Shown: positions 26,850-35,910 of the stretch, piece after piece | Layout: each line of letters starts with the position of its first letter | Position numbering within the stretch: the stretch's first letter is position 1 | Source of the DNA: Bacillaceae bacterium OF18-1A | GTDB taxonomy: Bacteria > Bacillota > Bacilli > Bacillales > Bacillaceae_G | Reading direction: 5' to 3' | DNA length: 64,000 nt | Assembly (NCBI GenBank): GCA_027694045.1 | Contig: JAQEWB010000001.1 | Location: forward strand, 1,240,001-1,304,000 | Position numbers and translations under genes: made by a program | Notes under the pieces: model-generated | Database searches by the model: none | The model's input: only the letters and a program-made list of their open reading frames with translations | Told to the model about the DNA's origin: nothing

Positions 26850-27557
26850 TTACTGCTCCAACCAATTATAAAAAGGTACTTTCCCAGTAAATTTCGTCTC
26901 TTGTTTTGTTGTTTGTTGCGTTCGTTGCTGATTCGCTCTAAATTTCCGGCCTTGATTTTGAGCTTGATCTACTGTTTTAATACCGTTCTTTTTCCACTCA
27001 AATAAAATACGATCAATATATCGGAAATTCAACTTACCACTCATCACAGCTTCCCTTAGGGCCGCTTGAATTAAATTTGGATGATGTTGATCTTGATCTT
27101 CCCACATCCCTAGTGTTTCACATTCAAATGGCGAAAGTGGTCTCCCGAATTCTTTTTCAAATACTGTATATAAATTTACTTGCAGTTGTTGTTTTTCTTT
27201 TTGCTCTTCCTCTATTGATTCATCCATTAAGAAATGCAATATTTTTTCCCATAACGGTTGTAAAGAATAACTTTCACACATCATCGCTTCTGATCTTTGT
27301 CCACCTTCTAGTGATAAAAAACCTTTTTGAATCAACACTTGAATTACTTCCATACATTTCATTTCTGTTATCGTCATCCGTTCTGAAATCTCTGAAGGAG
27401 TCGGAAACGAATTACCCGATTCTAAAAATGTGTGCACATGAAGTACAACCATAAATTCCGTTTCATTTAACCCTAATTTTTTATAATGCATCATAAGCAA
27501 TTTTGGAATTGCAATGCTTCCCTGCTCAAACCACTGTAACATCATTTTCTTTTTCAT
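26850..27557 (-). CDS. dnaD: primosomal protein DnaD
   Basis: This 235-aa replication-initiation protein helps DnaB/DnaI load the replicative helicase. It has an N-terminal winged-helix domain (about 10-115) and a C-terminal DnaB_2 domain (about 130-205) with the YxxxI-like pattern LNFRYIDRILFEWKKNGI. I chose ATG 27557, 7 nt after GAGGTG; TTG and GTG codons lie just upstream. It precedes nth by 15 bp. Confidence 0.94.
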   Translation of the reverse strand: MKKKMMLQWFEQGSIAIPKLLMMHYKKLGLNETEFMVVLHVHTFLESGNSFPTPSEISERMTITEMKCMEVIQVLIQKGFLSLEGGQRSEAMMCESYSLQPLWEKILHFLMDESIEEEQKEKQQLQVNLYTVFEKEFGRPLSPFECETLGMWEDQDQHHPNLIQAALREAVMSGKLNFRYIDRILFEWKKNGIKTVDQAQNQGRKFRANQQRTQQTTKQETKFTGKVPFYNWLEQ

Positions 27558-27620
27558 CACCAAACACCTCGCTCTCTAGTATAACACACCTTTCGCTATT
27601 TCTTTTTGCCACAATTCGTC

Positions 27621-27655
27621 AAAAAAACCTCCCTATTATGTAGGGAGGTTTTTTG
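27621..27655 (-). terminator. terminator of the ypmA-ypmB-aspB unit
   Basis: AAAAACCTCCCTA / TAGGGAGGTTTTTT is a perfect stem after the aspB stop. Confidence 0.9.
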
Positions 27656-27678
27656 TATTACACGAATGAAACATAAAA

Positions 27679-28866
27679 TTAAGCTTTTACTTTACTGTTC
27701 ATAAACGTATGAATGCGTTCTAATGCTTTCTCTACTTGCTCAAGAGATGTCGCATATGATAAACGAACGTTATTTGGAGCTCCAAATCCTGTACCTGGTA
27801 CAAGAGCAACTTTTTCCTCTTCTAATAAAGCTTTCGCCCACGCATCAACTGTGTCGTATCCAGATAACGCTACAGCTTCTTTTACGTTAGGGAATAAGTA
27901 AAATGCACCTTGTGGTTTAATACAAGTGAATCCAGGAATTTGAATTAATTTATCATAAATAATGTTTAATCTCTCTTCAAATGCTTGACGCATTGTTTCT
28001 ACAGGTTGTTGTGAGCCTGCATATGCTGCAATTGCGCCATATTGAGCGATTGAAGTAGGGTTTGACGTACTATGACTCGCTAAATTCGTCATTGCTTTGA
28101 TAAGCTGCTTATTTCCCGCTGCATATCCAATGCGCCATCCTGTCATCGAATGAGATTTAGATACACCATTAATAATAAGTGTTTGTTCCTTTAATGCATT
28201 AGAAAGCTGGGCAATTGAAGTATATTCTGCACCACCATAAATTAATTTCTCATAAATTTCATCAGAAACGATTAAAATATCATGTTCTAAACATACTTCT
28301 CCAAGCTGTTGTAATTCTTCTTTGCTGTAAATCATTCCTGTTGGATTGCTCGGTGAATTAATAATAACTGCTTTCGTTTTCTCTGTAATTGCCTCACGCA
28401 GCTGCTTTGCTGTAATTTTGTACTCATTGTCTTCTAAACCTTCTACATAAACCGGATTACCACCAGCAAGCTTTACTTGCTCAGGATAACTTACCCAATA
28501 AGGAGTTGGGATGATAACTTCATCTCCTTCATCAAGTAGCACTTGGAATAATGTATATAACGCATGCTTTGCACCATTACATACAATAATTTCAGACGGA
28601 TCATACGCAATACCTTGATCGCGTGTAAATTTCTTCACAATTTCTTGCTTTAACGCTTGCAAACCACCTGTTGGTGTATACTTCGTATGTCCTTCTAACA
28701 TCGCTTTATGCGCAGCTTCCATAATATGCTCTGGTGTATTAAAGTCAGGTTCTCCTGCCCCTAATGCAATTACATCATGACCTTCTGCTTTTAGTGCTTG
28801 TGCCTTTGCTGTAATTTCTAAAGTTGAAGACGGTGTTAAAGCAGCTACTCGCTTTGCTAATTTCAT
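27679..28866 (-). CDS. aspB: aspartate aminotransferase
   Basis: This 395-aa PLP enzyme interconverts aspartate/2-oxoglutarate and oxaloacetate/glutamate. The fold-type I features are present: NPSNPTG-like SPSNPTG (about 171-177), the SDEIYEKL segment, and Lys237 in SKSHSMTGWRIGY as the Schiff-base lysine. The ATG follows GGGGGAAC. It is preceded by ypmB; in B. subtilis asnS follows aspB, but here dnaD follows directly. Confidence 0.95.
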   Translation of the reverse strand: MKLAKRVAALTPSSTLEITAKAQALKAEGHDVIALGAGEPDFNTPEHIMEAAHKAMLEGHTKYTPTGGLQALKQEIVKKFTRDQGIAYDPSEIIVCNGAKHALYTLFQVLLDEGDEVIIPTPYWVSYPEQVKLAGGNPVYVEGLEDNEYKITAKQLREAITEKTKAVIINSPSNPTGMIYSKEELQQLGEVCLEHDILIVSDEIYEKLIYGGAEYTSIAQLSNALKEQTLIINGVSKSHSMTGWRIGYAAGNKQLIKAMTNLASHSTSNPTSIAQYGAIAAYAGSQQPVETMRQAFEERLNIIYDKLIQIPGFTCIKPQGAFYLFPNVKEAVALSGYDTVDAWAKALLEEEKVALVPGTGFGAPNNVRLSYATSLEQVEKALERIHTFMNSKVKA

Positions 28867-28884
28867 TTGTAGTTCCCCCTACAT

Positions 28885-29388
28885 CTATTTTTCAATGCTA
28901 TATCGTCGTAAAAACTGACCATCTTTAAATGCAAGATAGTAATAACTATAACGATTTTCATCATCAATATATGTAACTTCCCATAATGGTATATTGTTTT
29001 CAAAGCCTAATTTTACTTTTAAAATTTCTTTCGGCTTATTTTTTGATTCTTTATTTTCATCGCCGATTTGTTCAACCGTTCTTTGTACAGCTTCTTTTTC
29101 AGAAATACCCTCACTCTTTTTTCTTACTACAGTATCCCCTTTTTTCTCAGGTACCCAAACGATTAGTTGTTCTCCTTTTTCATCTGTACCTTGTACGACG
29201 GTATATGAAGATTCTCCATTAAAGTAATCAATAGATTTTACTTTTGTAAGCTTTGCTTTTTCTTTAGCAATTTCTATAGATTTTTCCTCTTTTGGAATTT
29301 TCTTCCCCATTGCTTTATTATAAACATATGCCCCATATATTCCGCTAGCAACGATAACGATAATGATTGTAAAGATCCACTTTTTCAT
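28885..29388 (-). CDS. ypmB: YpmB, exported or anchored PepSY-like protein
   Basis: This 167-aa protein has one N-terminal membrane segment (about residues 4-24) with a short cytoplasmic tail, so it is probably anchored with its C-terminal domain outside. The outer part resembles DUF5590/PepSY-type domains (SIDYFNGESSYTVVQGTD, about 53-70, and a C-terminal PepSY-like YDENRYSYY region). It lies between ypmA and aspB as in B. subtilis. Function unknown. Confidence 0.85.
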   Translation of the reverse strand: MKKWIFTIIIVIVASGIYGAYVYNKAMGKKIPKEEKSIEIAKEKAKLTKVKSIDYFNGESSYTVVQGTDEKGEQLIVWVPEKKGDTVVRKKSEGISEKEAVQRTVEQIGDENKESKNKPKEILKVKLGFENNIPLWEVTYIDDENRYSYYYLAFKDGQFLRRYSIEK

Positions 29389-29395
29389 TGTATCA

Positions 29396-29566
29396 CTACG
29401 TTCTGTAAATCGTAAATACAGCTGTTTCTTTATCTTTTTCGTCTAATGCTAGTCCGAACATGAGGTCCTGCTCTTTTAACGTACGATTCAAACTATCAAC
29501 AATTTTATACAAATCAGACGAATATTTAATACGCGTCGTTGATAGTACTTCGATTTTCTTCTCCAT
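29396..29566 (-). CDS. ypmA: YpmA-like protein (DUF4264)
   Basis: This 56-aa protein begins MEKKIEVLSTTRIKYSSDLY and starts at ATG 29566 after GGAGGAG. It matches B. subtilis YpmA in size and in its place upstream of ypmB, whose start is 7 bp after this stop. It is soluble and of unknown function. Confidence 0.8.
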   Translation of the reverse strand: MEKKIEVLSTTRIKYSSDLYKIVDSLNRTLKEQDLMFGLALDEKDKETAVFTIYRT

Positions 29567-29667
29567 GAAAAAACTCCTCCGTTACACAAAAATTTCTAAT
29601 TATAGAAGAACGCAATGCGGTTACAATAAGAGTACATTCTTTACAACCCCTGCTTCATCACCCATCT

Positions 29668-29676
29668 ATTATAGCA
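29668..29676 (-). promoter_or_regulatory. extended -10 promoter of ypmA-ypmB-aspB
   Basis: TGCTATAAT is a perfect extended -10; no good -35 is present at 17 bp. The start would be near 29661, giving a leader of about 95 nt. Confidence 0.55.
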
Positions 29677-29770
29677 GGACATGTACAGCAAAAAAAGGTT
29701 TCAAGTCGAAAACCAATACATTTTGTATACAAGAAGTAAGAAAAATAAAATTCCTCCTACCCACATTTTT

Positions 29771-29801
29771 TACGCCTGAAGTTTATATATACTTCAGGCG
29801 T
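29771..29801 (+). terminator. plus-oriented hairpin with T tract
   Basis: TACGCCTGAAGT / ACTTCAGGCGTA is followed by TTTTTCTT on the plus strand only. It lies after the minus-strand dinG stop, and no plus-strand gene precedes it. Confidence 0.55.
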
Positions 29802-29816
29802 ATTTTTCTTCCAATT

Positions 29817-32621
29817 TTATTCATTCGACGGTCCTTCTAATTGCACTAATAATTCTTCTAACGTTCCCTCATAAAGAGGTACATTAGGAATCGATTGTAA
29901 AAATCGTTTTCCATAGGAAGAATTCGTCAATCGACGGTCTAATACTACTACCGTCCCCGTATCTGTATTCGTTCGAATTAAACGACCAAATCCTTGTTTG
30001 AAACGTAATATTGCTTGTGGTAGCGCTAATTTAGCGAACACATCTTCACCTTGATTTTTTAGCCATTCACCTTTTGCTTCCATCATTGGTTGATGAGGAG
30101 GTGTAAACGGTAGGCGAACAATAACAAGGCAACTTAAGGCATCTCCAGGAATGTCAATCCCTTCCCAAAAACTACTCGTTCCTAACAAAATCGACTTACC
30201 AAACTCTTGAAACTTTCGAATTAAGCGACTTCGACTTCTATTATTCACACTTTGTGTTAATAATACATAGCCTTCTAATTCATCATCAGTTTTCAAATTC
30301 GCATACACATCTTTCAACATTTCATACGAAGTGAATAAAACGAGCATTCTCCCTTTTGTAGCTTTCGCTATCTTTGCAATATGTTTCGATACAGATTCAA
30401 TATATTCTTCATTACTTACTTGCTTAATAAAAGGTACATCTGTTGGCACCATCAGTTTCATTTGTTCGTCATAATGAAATGGCGACGGAACCTTTACAGT
30501 ATTTGGAGCAAAATCATGTAGACCGAGCTCCTCTTTTATATAATCGAACGTATCGTTAACTGTTAATGTTGCAGATGTGAAAATAACACTCTTTTTTTCT
30601 GTTAAAAATTCATCAGCAAATCTTTCACCAATATGAACAGGCTGTGCATATAAAACCGTTGAATGAATCGTCCCTTTCGTTTCCGTCTCCATCCAAGTTA
30701 CATATGAATTCTTTTCTAATATGAGTATTTGTAATGAGTTTGCCATCTTTCTTAGCAACTCGATTAAATGCATAAATTCACCTGTAACAACATGCATCTC
30801 CCACTCTAATTTACTCTGCAATATATCCACTTGTTTCTCGAGGTTATTCACTAATCTTCTTAATTCATATACAAAGCGGTTTGTTAATTCAACAATACTA
30901 TCCCACAACTTCCCTTGCTCTATTTCAGTGTTATATCGATAAATGAGCGGCATATTGTTTGTTCCTTGTTCTTGCTTTGTTTGTTTAAATATAAAAGTGC
31001 GTAACATTTGGAATAGTTCATCCGCATCAAATTTAAGTTCCTTCAAACTATGACTTATCATACGGAAAGTAGAACGAGATGCTTGCTCTGATTTTTTCAC
31101 CATTTTATATACTTTAGAAAGCACATCGTCTGTTTCTAGTGTACCAAGTCGAGATAAAACCAATTGAAAATACATACAGGAGAACTGTTCACCTAATGTT
31201 CTACTCGCAGCTTCTTCAATATGATGAGCTTCATCAAAAATAATATGTTCACATGAAGCAAACAATGGTTCTTCACTTGAAAAATCTTGGAATAATAACG
31301 CATGATTTGTAATCACGATGTCTGCAAATAACGCTTTATTCTTTGCTCGCTGGTAAAAACAGCGACTAAACCAATTACTTTGTATCCCGCCTGGACTATA
31401 TGCATCACTACAAATACGATTCCAAAGCAACTTTCCACCCTCTGGAATGTTTAATTCATCACGATCGCCCGTTTCCGTTTGTAATAGCCAAACTAAAATT
31501 TTTGCTTTCGTAAGTGCCATATCATAATTTTTCTCTTCCTCTTGTAAAGCATACTCAAATTTATGTAAACAAAGATAATGCTTTCTACCTTTTAGAAGGG
31601 CTACTTCAAATGAAAATGGCATTATTTTTTGCAATAGTGGAATTTCTTTTTCAAGTATTTGTTGCTGGAGTTGTACTGTTTGTGTACTGATAACAACAGG
31701 CTGTTCTTTTTTCTTTGCAAAATAAAGACTAGGTAGTAAATAAGCAAGAGTCTTTCCTGTTCCTGTTCCTGCTTCAATAAGAGAAAAACGAGAATCTCTT
31801 AACGCCGTATATATTTCTCTCATCATTACTTGTTGGCTTTCTCTTCTTTCAAACTGTGGCATATGTAATTCTAGTTTATCCATCGTTTTATTCAAGAAAG
31901 CATCGAATTTCGATGAACAGGCTTCTCCAAGACTTAAAGAATAATTCCGCTTTTTTAATGCAATATTTCGGTGTATTTCATATTCTGTCAGCTCTTCTTT
32001 ACCGCTCATTACTTTCTTTAAAATATTTTCAGAAAGTATATCAGCTATATCACTTTGGAAAACATCACTTAATTCATACAGCGATTGCAATGTAACAAGT
32101 GGTAATTTTTCAATTTCATTTAAAAATTGTAAAAACAACTCTGCTGTTGCAAGAGCATCGCTATCCGCACGATGTGGTTGATCATGTTCTAGTTCGTGCT
32201 TTTTAGCTAAATCACGTAATTTATAACTATCAGCTGCTGGCAAAAGAATTTGCGCCAATTCAACTGTATCGATTTTAGGGCAATGTATTTCTGTGTATCC
32301 TGCCTGCCTCAATTCTTCATTTAAAAAATTCCAATCAAAGTGAACATTATGTGCAACGAAAGCCGCACCTTGTAATAGCTCAACAATCATCGGGGCTACA
32401 TCTTGAAATAACGGAGCTTGTTTTACAAGACTTTCATCGATTCCTGTTAATTCTGTAATAAATACGGGAATCTCTCTCTTTGGATTCACAAAAGATGAAA
32501 AAATCTCCAATATTTCTCCATCTTCTACTACAACAGCTGCAATTTGGGTAATTTTATCTTTCCCGTCTTTCCAGGAGTTCCCTGTCGTCTCTAAATCAAC
32601 AACGACATAACGCTTACTCAT
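29817..32621 (-). CDS. dinG: DinG: DnaQ-like exonuclease fused to an XPD-type helicase
   Basis: This 934-aa protein has an N-terminal DEDD 3'-5' exonuclease (VDLETTG with Asp8 and Glu10; HNVHFDWNFL; HRADSDA) and a helicase module with Walker A AGTGTGKT, a DEAH box and GFGRLIR. In the segment where XPD proteins keep four iron-sulfur cysteines I see only three (in HYLC, RICSD, SRCF), so a standard cluster is unlikely. This agrees with Gram-positive DinG proteins known to lack the cluster and to act mainly as nucleases. It lies beside panBCD as in B. subtilis. Confidence 0.93.
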   Translation of the reverse strand: MSKRYVVVDLETTGNSWKDGKDKITQIAAVVVEDGEILEIFSSFVNPKREIPVFITELTGIDESLVKQAPLFQDVAPMIVELLQGAAFVAHNVHFDWNFLNEELRQAGYTEIHCPKIDTVELAQILLPAADSYKLRDLAKKHELEHDQPHRADSDALATAELFLQFLNEIEKLPLVTLQSLYELSDVFQSDIADILSENILKKVMSGKEELTEYEIHRNIALKKRNYSLSLGEACSSKFDAFLNKTMDKLELHMPQFERRESQQVMMREIYTALRDSRFSLIEAGTGTGKTLAYLLPSLYFAKKKEQPVVISTQTVQLQQQILEKEIPLLQKIMPFSFEVALLKGRKHYLCLHKFEYALQEEEKNYDMALTKAKILVWLLQTETGDRDELNIPEGGKLLWNRICSDAYSPGGIQSNWFSRCFYQRAKNKALFADIVITNHALLFQDFSSEEPLFASCEHIIFDEAHHIEEAASRTLGEQFSCMYFQLVLSRLGTLETDDVLSKVYKMVKKSEQASRSTFRMISHSLKELKFDADELFQMLRTFIFKQTKQEQGTNNMPLIYRYNTEIEQGKLWDSIVELTNRFVYELRRLVNNLEKQVDILQSKLEWEMHVVTGEFMHLIELLRKMANSLQILILEKNSYVTWMETETKGTIHSTVLYAQPVHIGERFADEFLTEKKSVIFTSATLTVNDTFDYIKEELGLHDFAPNTVKVPSPFHYDEQMKLMVPTDVPFIKQVSNEEYIESVSKHIAKIAKATKGRMLVLFTSYEMLKDVYANLKTDDELEGYVLLTQSVNNRSRSRLIRKFQEFGKSILLGTSSFWEGIDIPGDALSCLVIVRLPFTPPHQPMMEAKGEWLKNQGEDVFAKLALPQAILRFKQGFGRLIRTNTDTGTVVVLDRRLTNSSYGKRFLQSIPNVPLYEGTLEELLVQLEGPSNE

Positions 32622-32715
32622 ATATGTAACACCTCAATTTCTTACCTTTCAAACAACAATAATTCATATAATGTTACTATACCACGTTTTATCTCATCTT
32701 AATGAAAAGATGCAG

Positions 32716-32748
32716 AAAAAAGCTATCCCTAAAATAGAGATAGCTTTC
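32716..32748 (-). terminator. panBCD terminator
   Basis: AAAGCTATCTCTA / TAGGGATAGCTTT with a T tract on the minus strand. It lies beyond the repeat that follows panD. Confidence 0.8.
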
Positions 32749-32752
32749 CTCA

Positions 32753-32842
32753 TTTATCCCGCTATTTGCCGGGCAACCCGATTGGCTAGGGCTAATAATC
32801 AGTGGGTGATAACCCCTCCCTACTGATTAAAGTTTCACTTTA
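32753..32842. repeat. short intergenic repeat, copy 2
   Basis: Ends TTTATCCCGCTATTTGC and GATTAAAGTTTCACTTTA are shared with the other copies. The middle contains GCTAATAATCAGTGGG and its near complement CCCTACTGATTA. The right end supplies the TAA stop of panD. Confidence 0.8.
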
Positions 32843-33223
32843 TAAAATTGTACCAGCCTTTTCGGCACCTAACATTTCAATAATTTGGTTTTGATCGTCT
32901 AACACTGCAATTTTAGGCTCTTGTTTATGAATTTCTTCCTCCGTAACTAGACCGTAACAAATAATAATTACTTTATCTCCCGGTTGTACAAGCCTTGCTG
33001 CTGCACCATTTAAGCAAACGACACCACTACCACGTTCACCTTTAATAACGTACGTCTCTAAACGAGCTCCATTATTATTATTTACAATTTGAACCTTTTC
33101 GTTTTCTACAATGTTTACTGCATCCATTAAATCTTCATCAATTGTAATACTACCTACATAATTTAAATTCGCTTCCGTTACAGTTGCACGATGTAACTTC
33201 GCTCTCATCATTGTGCGAAACAT
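32840..33223 (-). CDS. panD: aspartate 1-decarboxylase
   Basis: This 127-aa pyruvoyl enzyme makes beta-alanine from aspartate for pantothenate. The self-cleavage site Gly24-Ser25 is present in NYVGSITID; Tyr58-type and Arg-54-type catalytic neighbours of the family lie in the central barrel. It is the last gene of panB-panC-panD, 12 bp after panC. Its stop codon comes from the end of an intergenic repeat. Confidence 0.96.
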   Translation of the reverse strand: MFRTMMRAKLHRATVTEANLNYVGSITIDEDLMDAVNIVENEKVQIVNNNNGARLETYVIKGERGSGVVCLNGAAARLVQPGDKVIIICYGLVTEEEIHKQEPKIAVLDDQNQIIEMLGAEKAGTIL

Positions 33224-33235
33224 AGATGCTCCCCC

Positions 33236-34084
33236 TTATTTAACCGTTAATGTTATATTGTCAATTAACCTTACATTTTCAAACTTAACTGCAATAGCTA
33301 AAATAATTCTTCCTTCAATTTCCTCTACTACTGTCAATGATGGATATGCATATACATCAGCATAATCAACAGTACCTTTCGTATACTTTTCAATATGTTC
33401 CTTCACAAGTTTCGTAATGATTTTTGGATTGCGTTCCCCTGCTTCAACTTGTTCTTTCGCTATACATAGACTGCGATATAACTGAGGAGCCTCTTCACGT
33501 TCTTCTTGTGATAAATATACGTTACGAGAACTTTTCGCTAATCCATCTTCTTCTCTTACAATATCAACTGGTATGATTGTAACTGGAATATTGAAATCAG
33601 CGACAAACCCTTCAATAACAGCAACTTGTTGAGCATCTTTCATACCGAAATAAGCACGATTTGGCATTACAATATTAAATAGCTTCATAAGCACGGTCGC
33701 AACTCCTGCAAAATGACCAGGTCTTTGTTGACCACATAATACGTCAGTACGTTTCACAACCTCTACTGTTGTCGTTTGTTCTACAGGGTACATTTCTTCT
33801 ACACTCGGATAAAATAAATAATCTACACCATTCTCTTTTGCTACACTTTCATCTCTATCAATATCTCGAGGGTATCGATCTAAATCTTCATTCGGCCCAA
33901 ACTGTAGTGGGTTTACAAACACACTCAAAACTACAATTTCATTTTCTTCTCTAGCCTTTCGTAACAACGTAGCATGCCCTTCATGTAAATAACCCATCGT
34001 TGGGACAAAACCAATACTCTTTCCACTTGTACGAAGTTCGCTCATAATTTGCTGCATCTCTTGCACTGTAGTTATGATATTCAT
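33236..34084 (-). CDS. panC: pantothenate synthetase
   Basis: This 282-aa ligase joins pantoate and beta-alanine with ATP. It has the HIGH-like element [11 protein letters not shown] (about residues 30-40), the substrate loop [12 protein letters not shown] and the KMSKS-like KSSRN. I chose ATG 34084 after GGAGGAAAAC; it overlaps the panB stop by one base (TAATG), indicating coupling. A reading 10 codons longer (34114) lacks a ribosome-binding site. Confidence 0.96.
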   Translation of the reverse strand: MNIITTVQEMQQIMSELRTSGKSIGFVPTMGYLHEGHATLLRKAREENEIVVLSVFVNPLQFGPNEDLDRYPRDIDRDESVAKENGVDYLFYPSVEEMYPVEQTTTVEVVKRTDVLCGQQRPGHFAGVATVLMKLFNIVMPNRAYFGMKDAQQVAVIEGFVADFNIPVTIIPVDIVREEDGLAKSSRNVYLSQEEREEAPQLYRSLCIAKEQVEAGERNPKIITKLVKEHIEKYTKGTVDYADVYAYPSLTVVEEIEGRIILAIAVKFENVRLIDNITLTVK

Positions 34085-34920
34085 TATTGTTTTCCTCCGT
34101 ATAACGCTAAGCATTCTTCCTCTTTCATTGTGAACGAATGTTTTCCTTCAGGAAATTGTCCTGTCTTTACTTCAGCAACATATTGAGAAATTCCACGTAC
34201 AATTTCTTCTTGAACAGACGTATACTGTTTTACGAATTTAGGAACCCGATTTACGCCATATGAGATAAGATCATGGTATACAAGAACTTGCCCATCTACT
34301 TTCTGTCCTGCTCCAATGCCGATTGTAGGAATTGTTAATTGTTCTGAAATAATTTCTGCTAACTGCATTGGCACACATTCTAATACAAGCGCTATCGCAC
34401 CAGCTTTCTCACATTTTTTTGCGTCTTCTATTAATTTTTTTGCACTTTCAGCATCTTTTCCTTGTACTTTATACCCACCCAATACCCCTACAGATTGAGG
34501 AGTTAAACCTAAATGCGCTACAACAGGAATTCCTGCGTTCGTCAAATATTGAATTGTTGATATTACTTCTCCAGCACCTTCTACTTTCAGTGCATGTGCC
34601 CCACTCTCTTGAACGATGCGGCGGGCATTCACCATCGTTTCTTGTAATGATACGTGATAAGACATAAACGGCATATCAGTTACAATAAATGTCTCTTTCG
34701 CTCCGCGACGTACAGCTTTCGTATGATGAATCATATCCTCTACTGTTACAGGTACTGTTGAGTCGTATCCAAGTACAACCATCCCTAGAGAATCTCCAAC
34801 TAAAATCATATCGACTTCAGCTTCCTCTGCTAATTTAGCAGAAGGATAATCATACGCCGTTAGCATTGTAATCGGCTCACCTTGCTCTTTCATTTTCAAA
34901 AAATCTGTTTTTGTTTTCAA
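34084..34920 (-). CDS. panB: 3-methyl-2-oxobutanoate hydroxymethyltransferase
   Basis: This 278-aa enzyme adds a hydroxymethyl group from methylene-tetrahydrofolate to ketoisovalerate, the first committed step to pantothenate. The conserved [16 protein letters not shown] start, [15 protein letters not shown] and [14 protein letters not shown] are present. The AAAGGAGGAG ribosome-binding site can pair with an upstream CTCCT stretch, so translation may be controlled as well as transcription. Confidence 0.96.
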   Translation of the reverse strand: MKTKTDFLKMKEQGEPITMLTAYDYPSAKLAEEAEVDMILVGDSLGMVVLGYDSTVPVTVEDMIHHTKAVRRGAKETFIVTDMPFMSYHVSLQETMVNARRIVQESGAHALKVEGAGEVISTIQYLTNAGIPVVAHLGLTPQSVGVLGGYKVQGKDAESAKKLIEDAKKCEKAGAIALVLECVPMQLAEIISEQLTIPTIGIGAGQKVDGQVLVYHDLISYGVNRVPKFVKQYTSVQEEIVRGISQYVAEVKTGQFPEGKHSFTMKEEECLALYGGKQ

Positions 34921-34968
34921 AAACTACTCCTCCTTTATACAGGAGAGAGGAGATGGCCGAAATCATAT

Positions 34969-35005
34969 AAAAAAAACCCTCTGGCCATAAAAGGGCAGAA
35001 GGGTT
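34969..35005 (-). terminator. terminator-like stem in the panB leader
   Basis: AACCCTTCTGCCC / GGCCAGAGGGTT is followed by eight T residues on the minus strand. It sits between the structured leader and panB, where it could act as an attenuator. Confidence 0.7.
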
Positions 35006-35112
35006 GTGTGTTCGTCGGCATTATTCATCCCTCTGTCCCAGTCCGTTATTGGATCAAGGCAGAATCCAAGTTATTATTTTTCATACTGCTTCGAATTATG
35101 GTGCAGTTCACT
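35006..35112 (-). ncRNA. panB leader RNA, candidate pan motif
   Basis: The 5' leader of panB holds two similar elements on the minus strand, one with ACAGAGGGATGAATAATGCC and one with GCAGTATGAAAAATAATAA, embedded in short complementary arms. Position upstream of panB and the repeated ATGAA-ATAAT core fit the pan RNA motif reported upstream of pantothenate genes in Firmicutes. I cannot score it against the covariance model here. Confidence 0.45.
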
Positions 35113-35282
35113 CTGATACTGCCCATACTCGAACTAATTATAGCAAACTACAAAAAGAAATTACTACATTTTTTTGAAAAAATAATTTTTATTCCCATTA
35201 CGGTATGTGAAATTTATTATACGGATATATACAATAAAGTTTTTTTATAAAGACTTCCATCATAGAAATATACATACTCTTT

Positions 35283-35366
35283 TCAATGCACTCTTACAAA
35301 TTCCAAGTTAATTTCTTCTGTAATCATTTTAAATGTATTGTATAACTCTTGAACTAATGATGCAGG
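35283..35366 (-). pseudogene. possible gene remnant, 27 codons
   Basis: The minus-strand frame ending at TGA 35283 reads SLVQELYNTFKMITEEINLE, which looks coding-like and amphipathic, but it is closed by a TAA at 35367 and has no start signal. It may be the eroded 3' end of a lost gene. The rest of the 35,113-35,403 gap shows nothing else I can support. Confidence 0.25.
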
Positions 35367-35403
35367 TTAATTGAGGAAAAGTACTAGCAAAGGAGATTTG
35401 CAA

Positions 35404-35790
35404 ATGTTTATGAGCAAGTGGTTATTTCGGTTCATCAGTTTCCTTGTAATGATTGTATGGTGGATGACTTTAGGCTCCTTCCATGTATTTGCCTCAGCTA
35501 ACGTCGTAACACAGCCTATTGATTCACCAAAAGTAATGGAAGTCGAGCTGGGTGATGATTATTTTAAGCCGAATGTCATCACAATTCCGATTGAAGGAAC
35601 AACATTGCTATTGAAAAATAAAGGTAAGAACGAGCACACCTTTACAGTGAAAAAACTCGGAATTGACGTTATAGTTGAGTCAGGAAAAGAAAAAAACATT
35701 ACCGTAAAACCTGCAAACACTGGTACATATGAATTAATATGTCGATACCACCTTCTTAAAGGCATGGAGGGAAAAGTAATAGTTAAGTGA
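35404..35790 (+). CDS. secreted cupredoxin-domain protein
   Basis: This 128-aa protein has an N-terminal signal peptide or anchor (about residues 5-28, ending near VFASA) and a cupredoxin domain. The predicted type 1 copper ligands are His in NEHTF, then Cys, His and Met in YELICRYHLLKGMEG. It probably binds copper or carries electrons outside the membrane. I chose ATG 35404 after AAAGGAG. It is a plus-strand single gene between the panB leader and birA. No partner gene is visible nearby. Confidence 0.85.
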   Translation: MFMSKWLFRFISFLVMIVWWMTLGSFHVFASANVVTQPIDSPKVMEVELGDDYFKPNVITIPIEGTTLLLKNKGKNEHTFTVKKLGIDVIVESGKEKNITVKPANTGTYELICRYHLLKGMEGKVIVK

Positions 35791-35877
35791 TGAGCAAAGC
35801 TAATCACGCGCTACTTTACATACAACTTAGATTGTAATTTTTTTGTCATCTTACAAAACCATTTAAAAATATTGAAA

Positions 35878-35910
35878 TAAAAAAGAAGTTCCAAAAGAGG
35901 AACTTCTTTT
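35878..35910 (-). terminator. terminator of the ypjD-birA operon
   Basis: AAAGAAGTTCC / GGAACTTCTTT with a T tract on the minus strand. It touches the birA stop codon. Confidence 0.85.

Noticed and set aside
34969..35112. T-box leader upstream of panB
   Set aside because: No T-box consensus sequence (GGGTGGNACCGCG-like) or specifier stem is visible.
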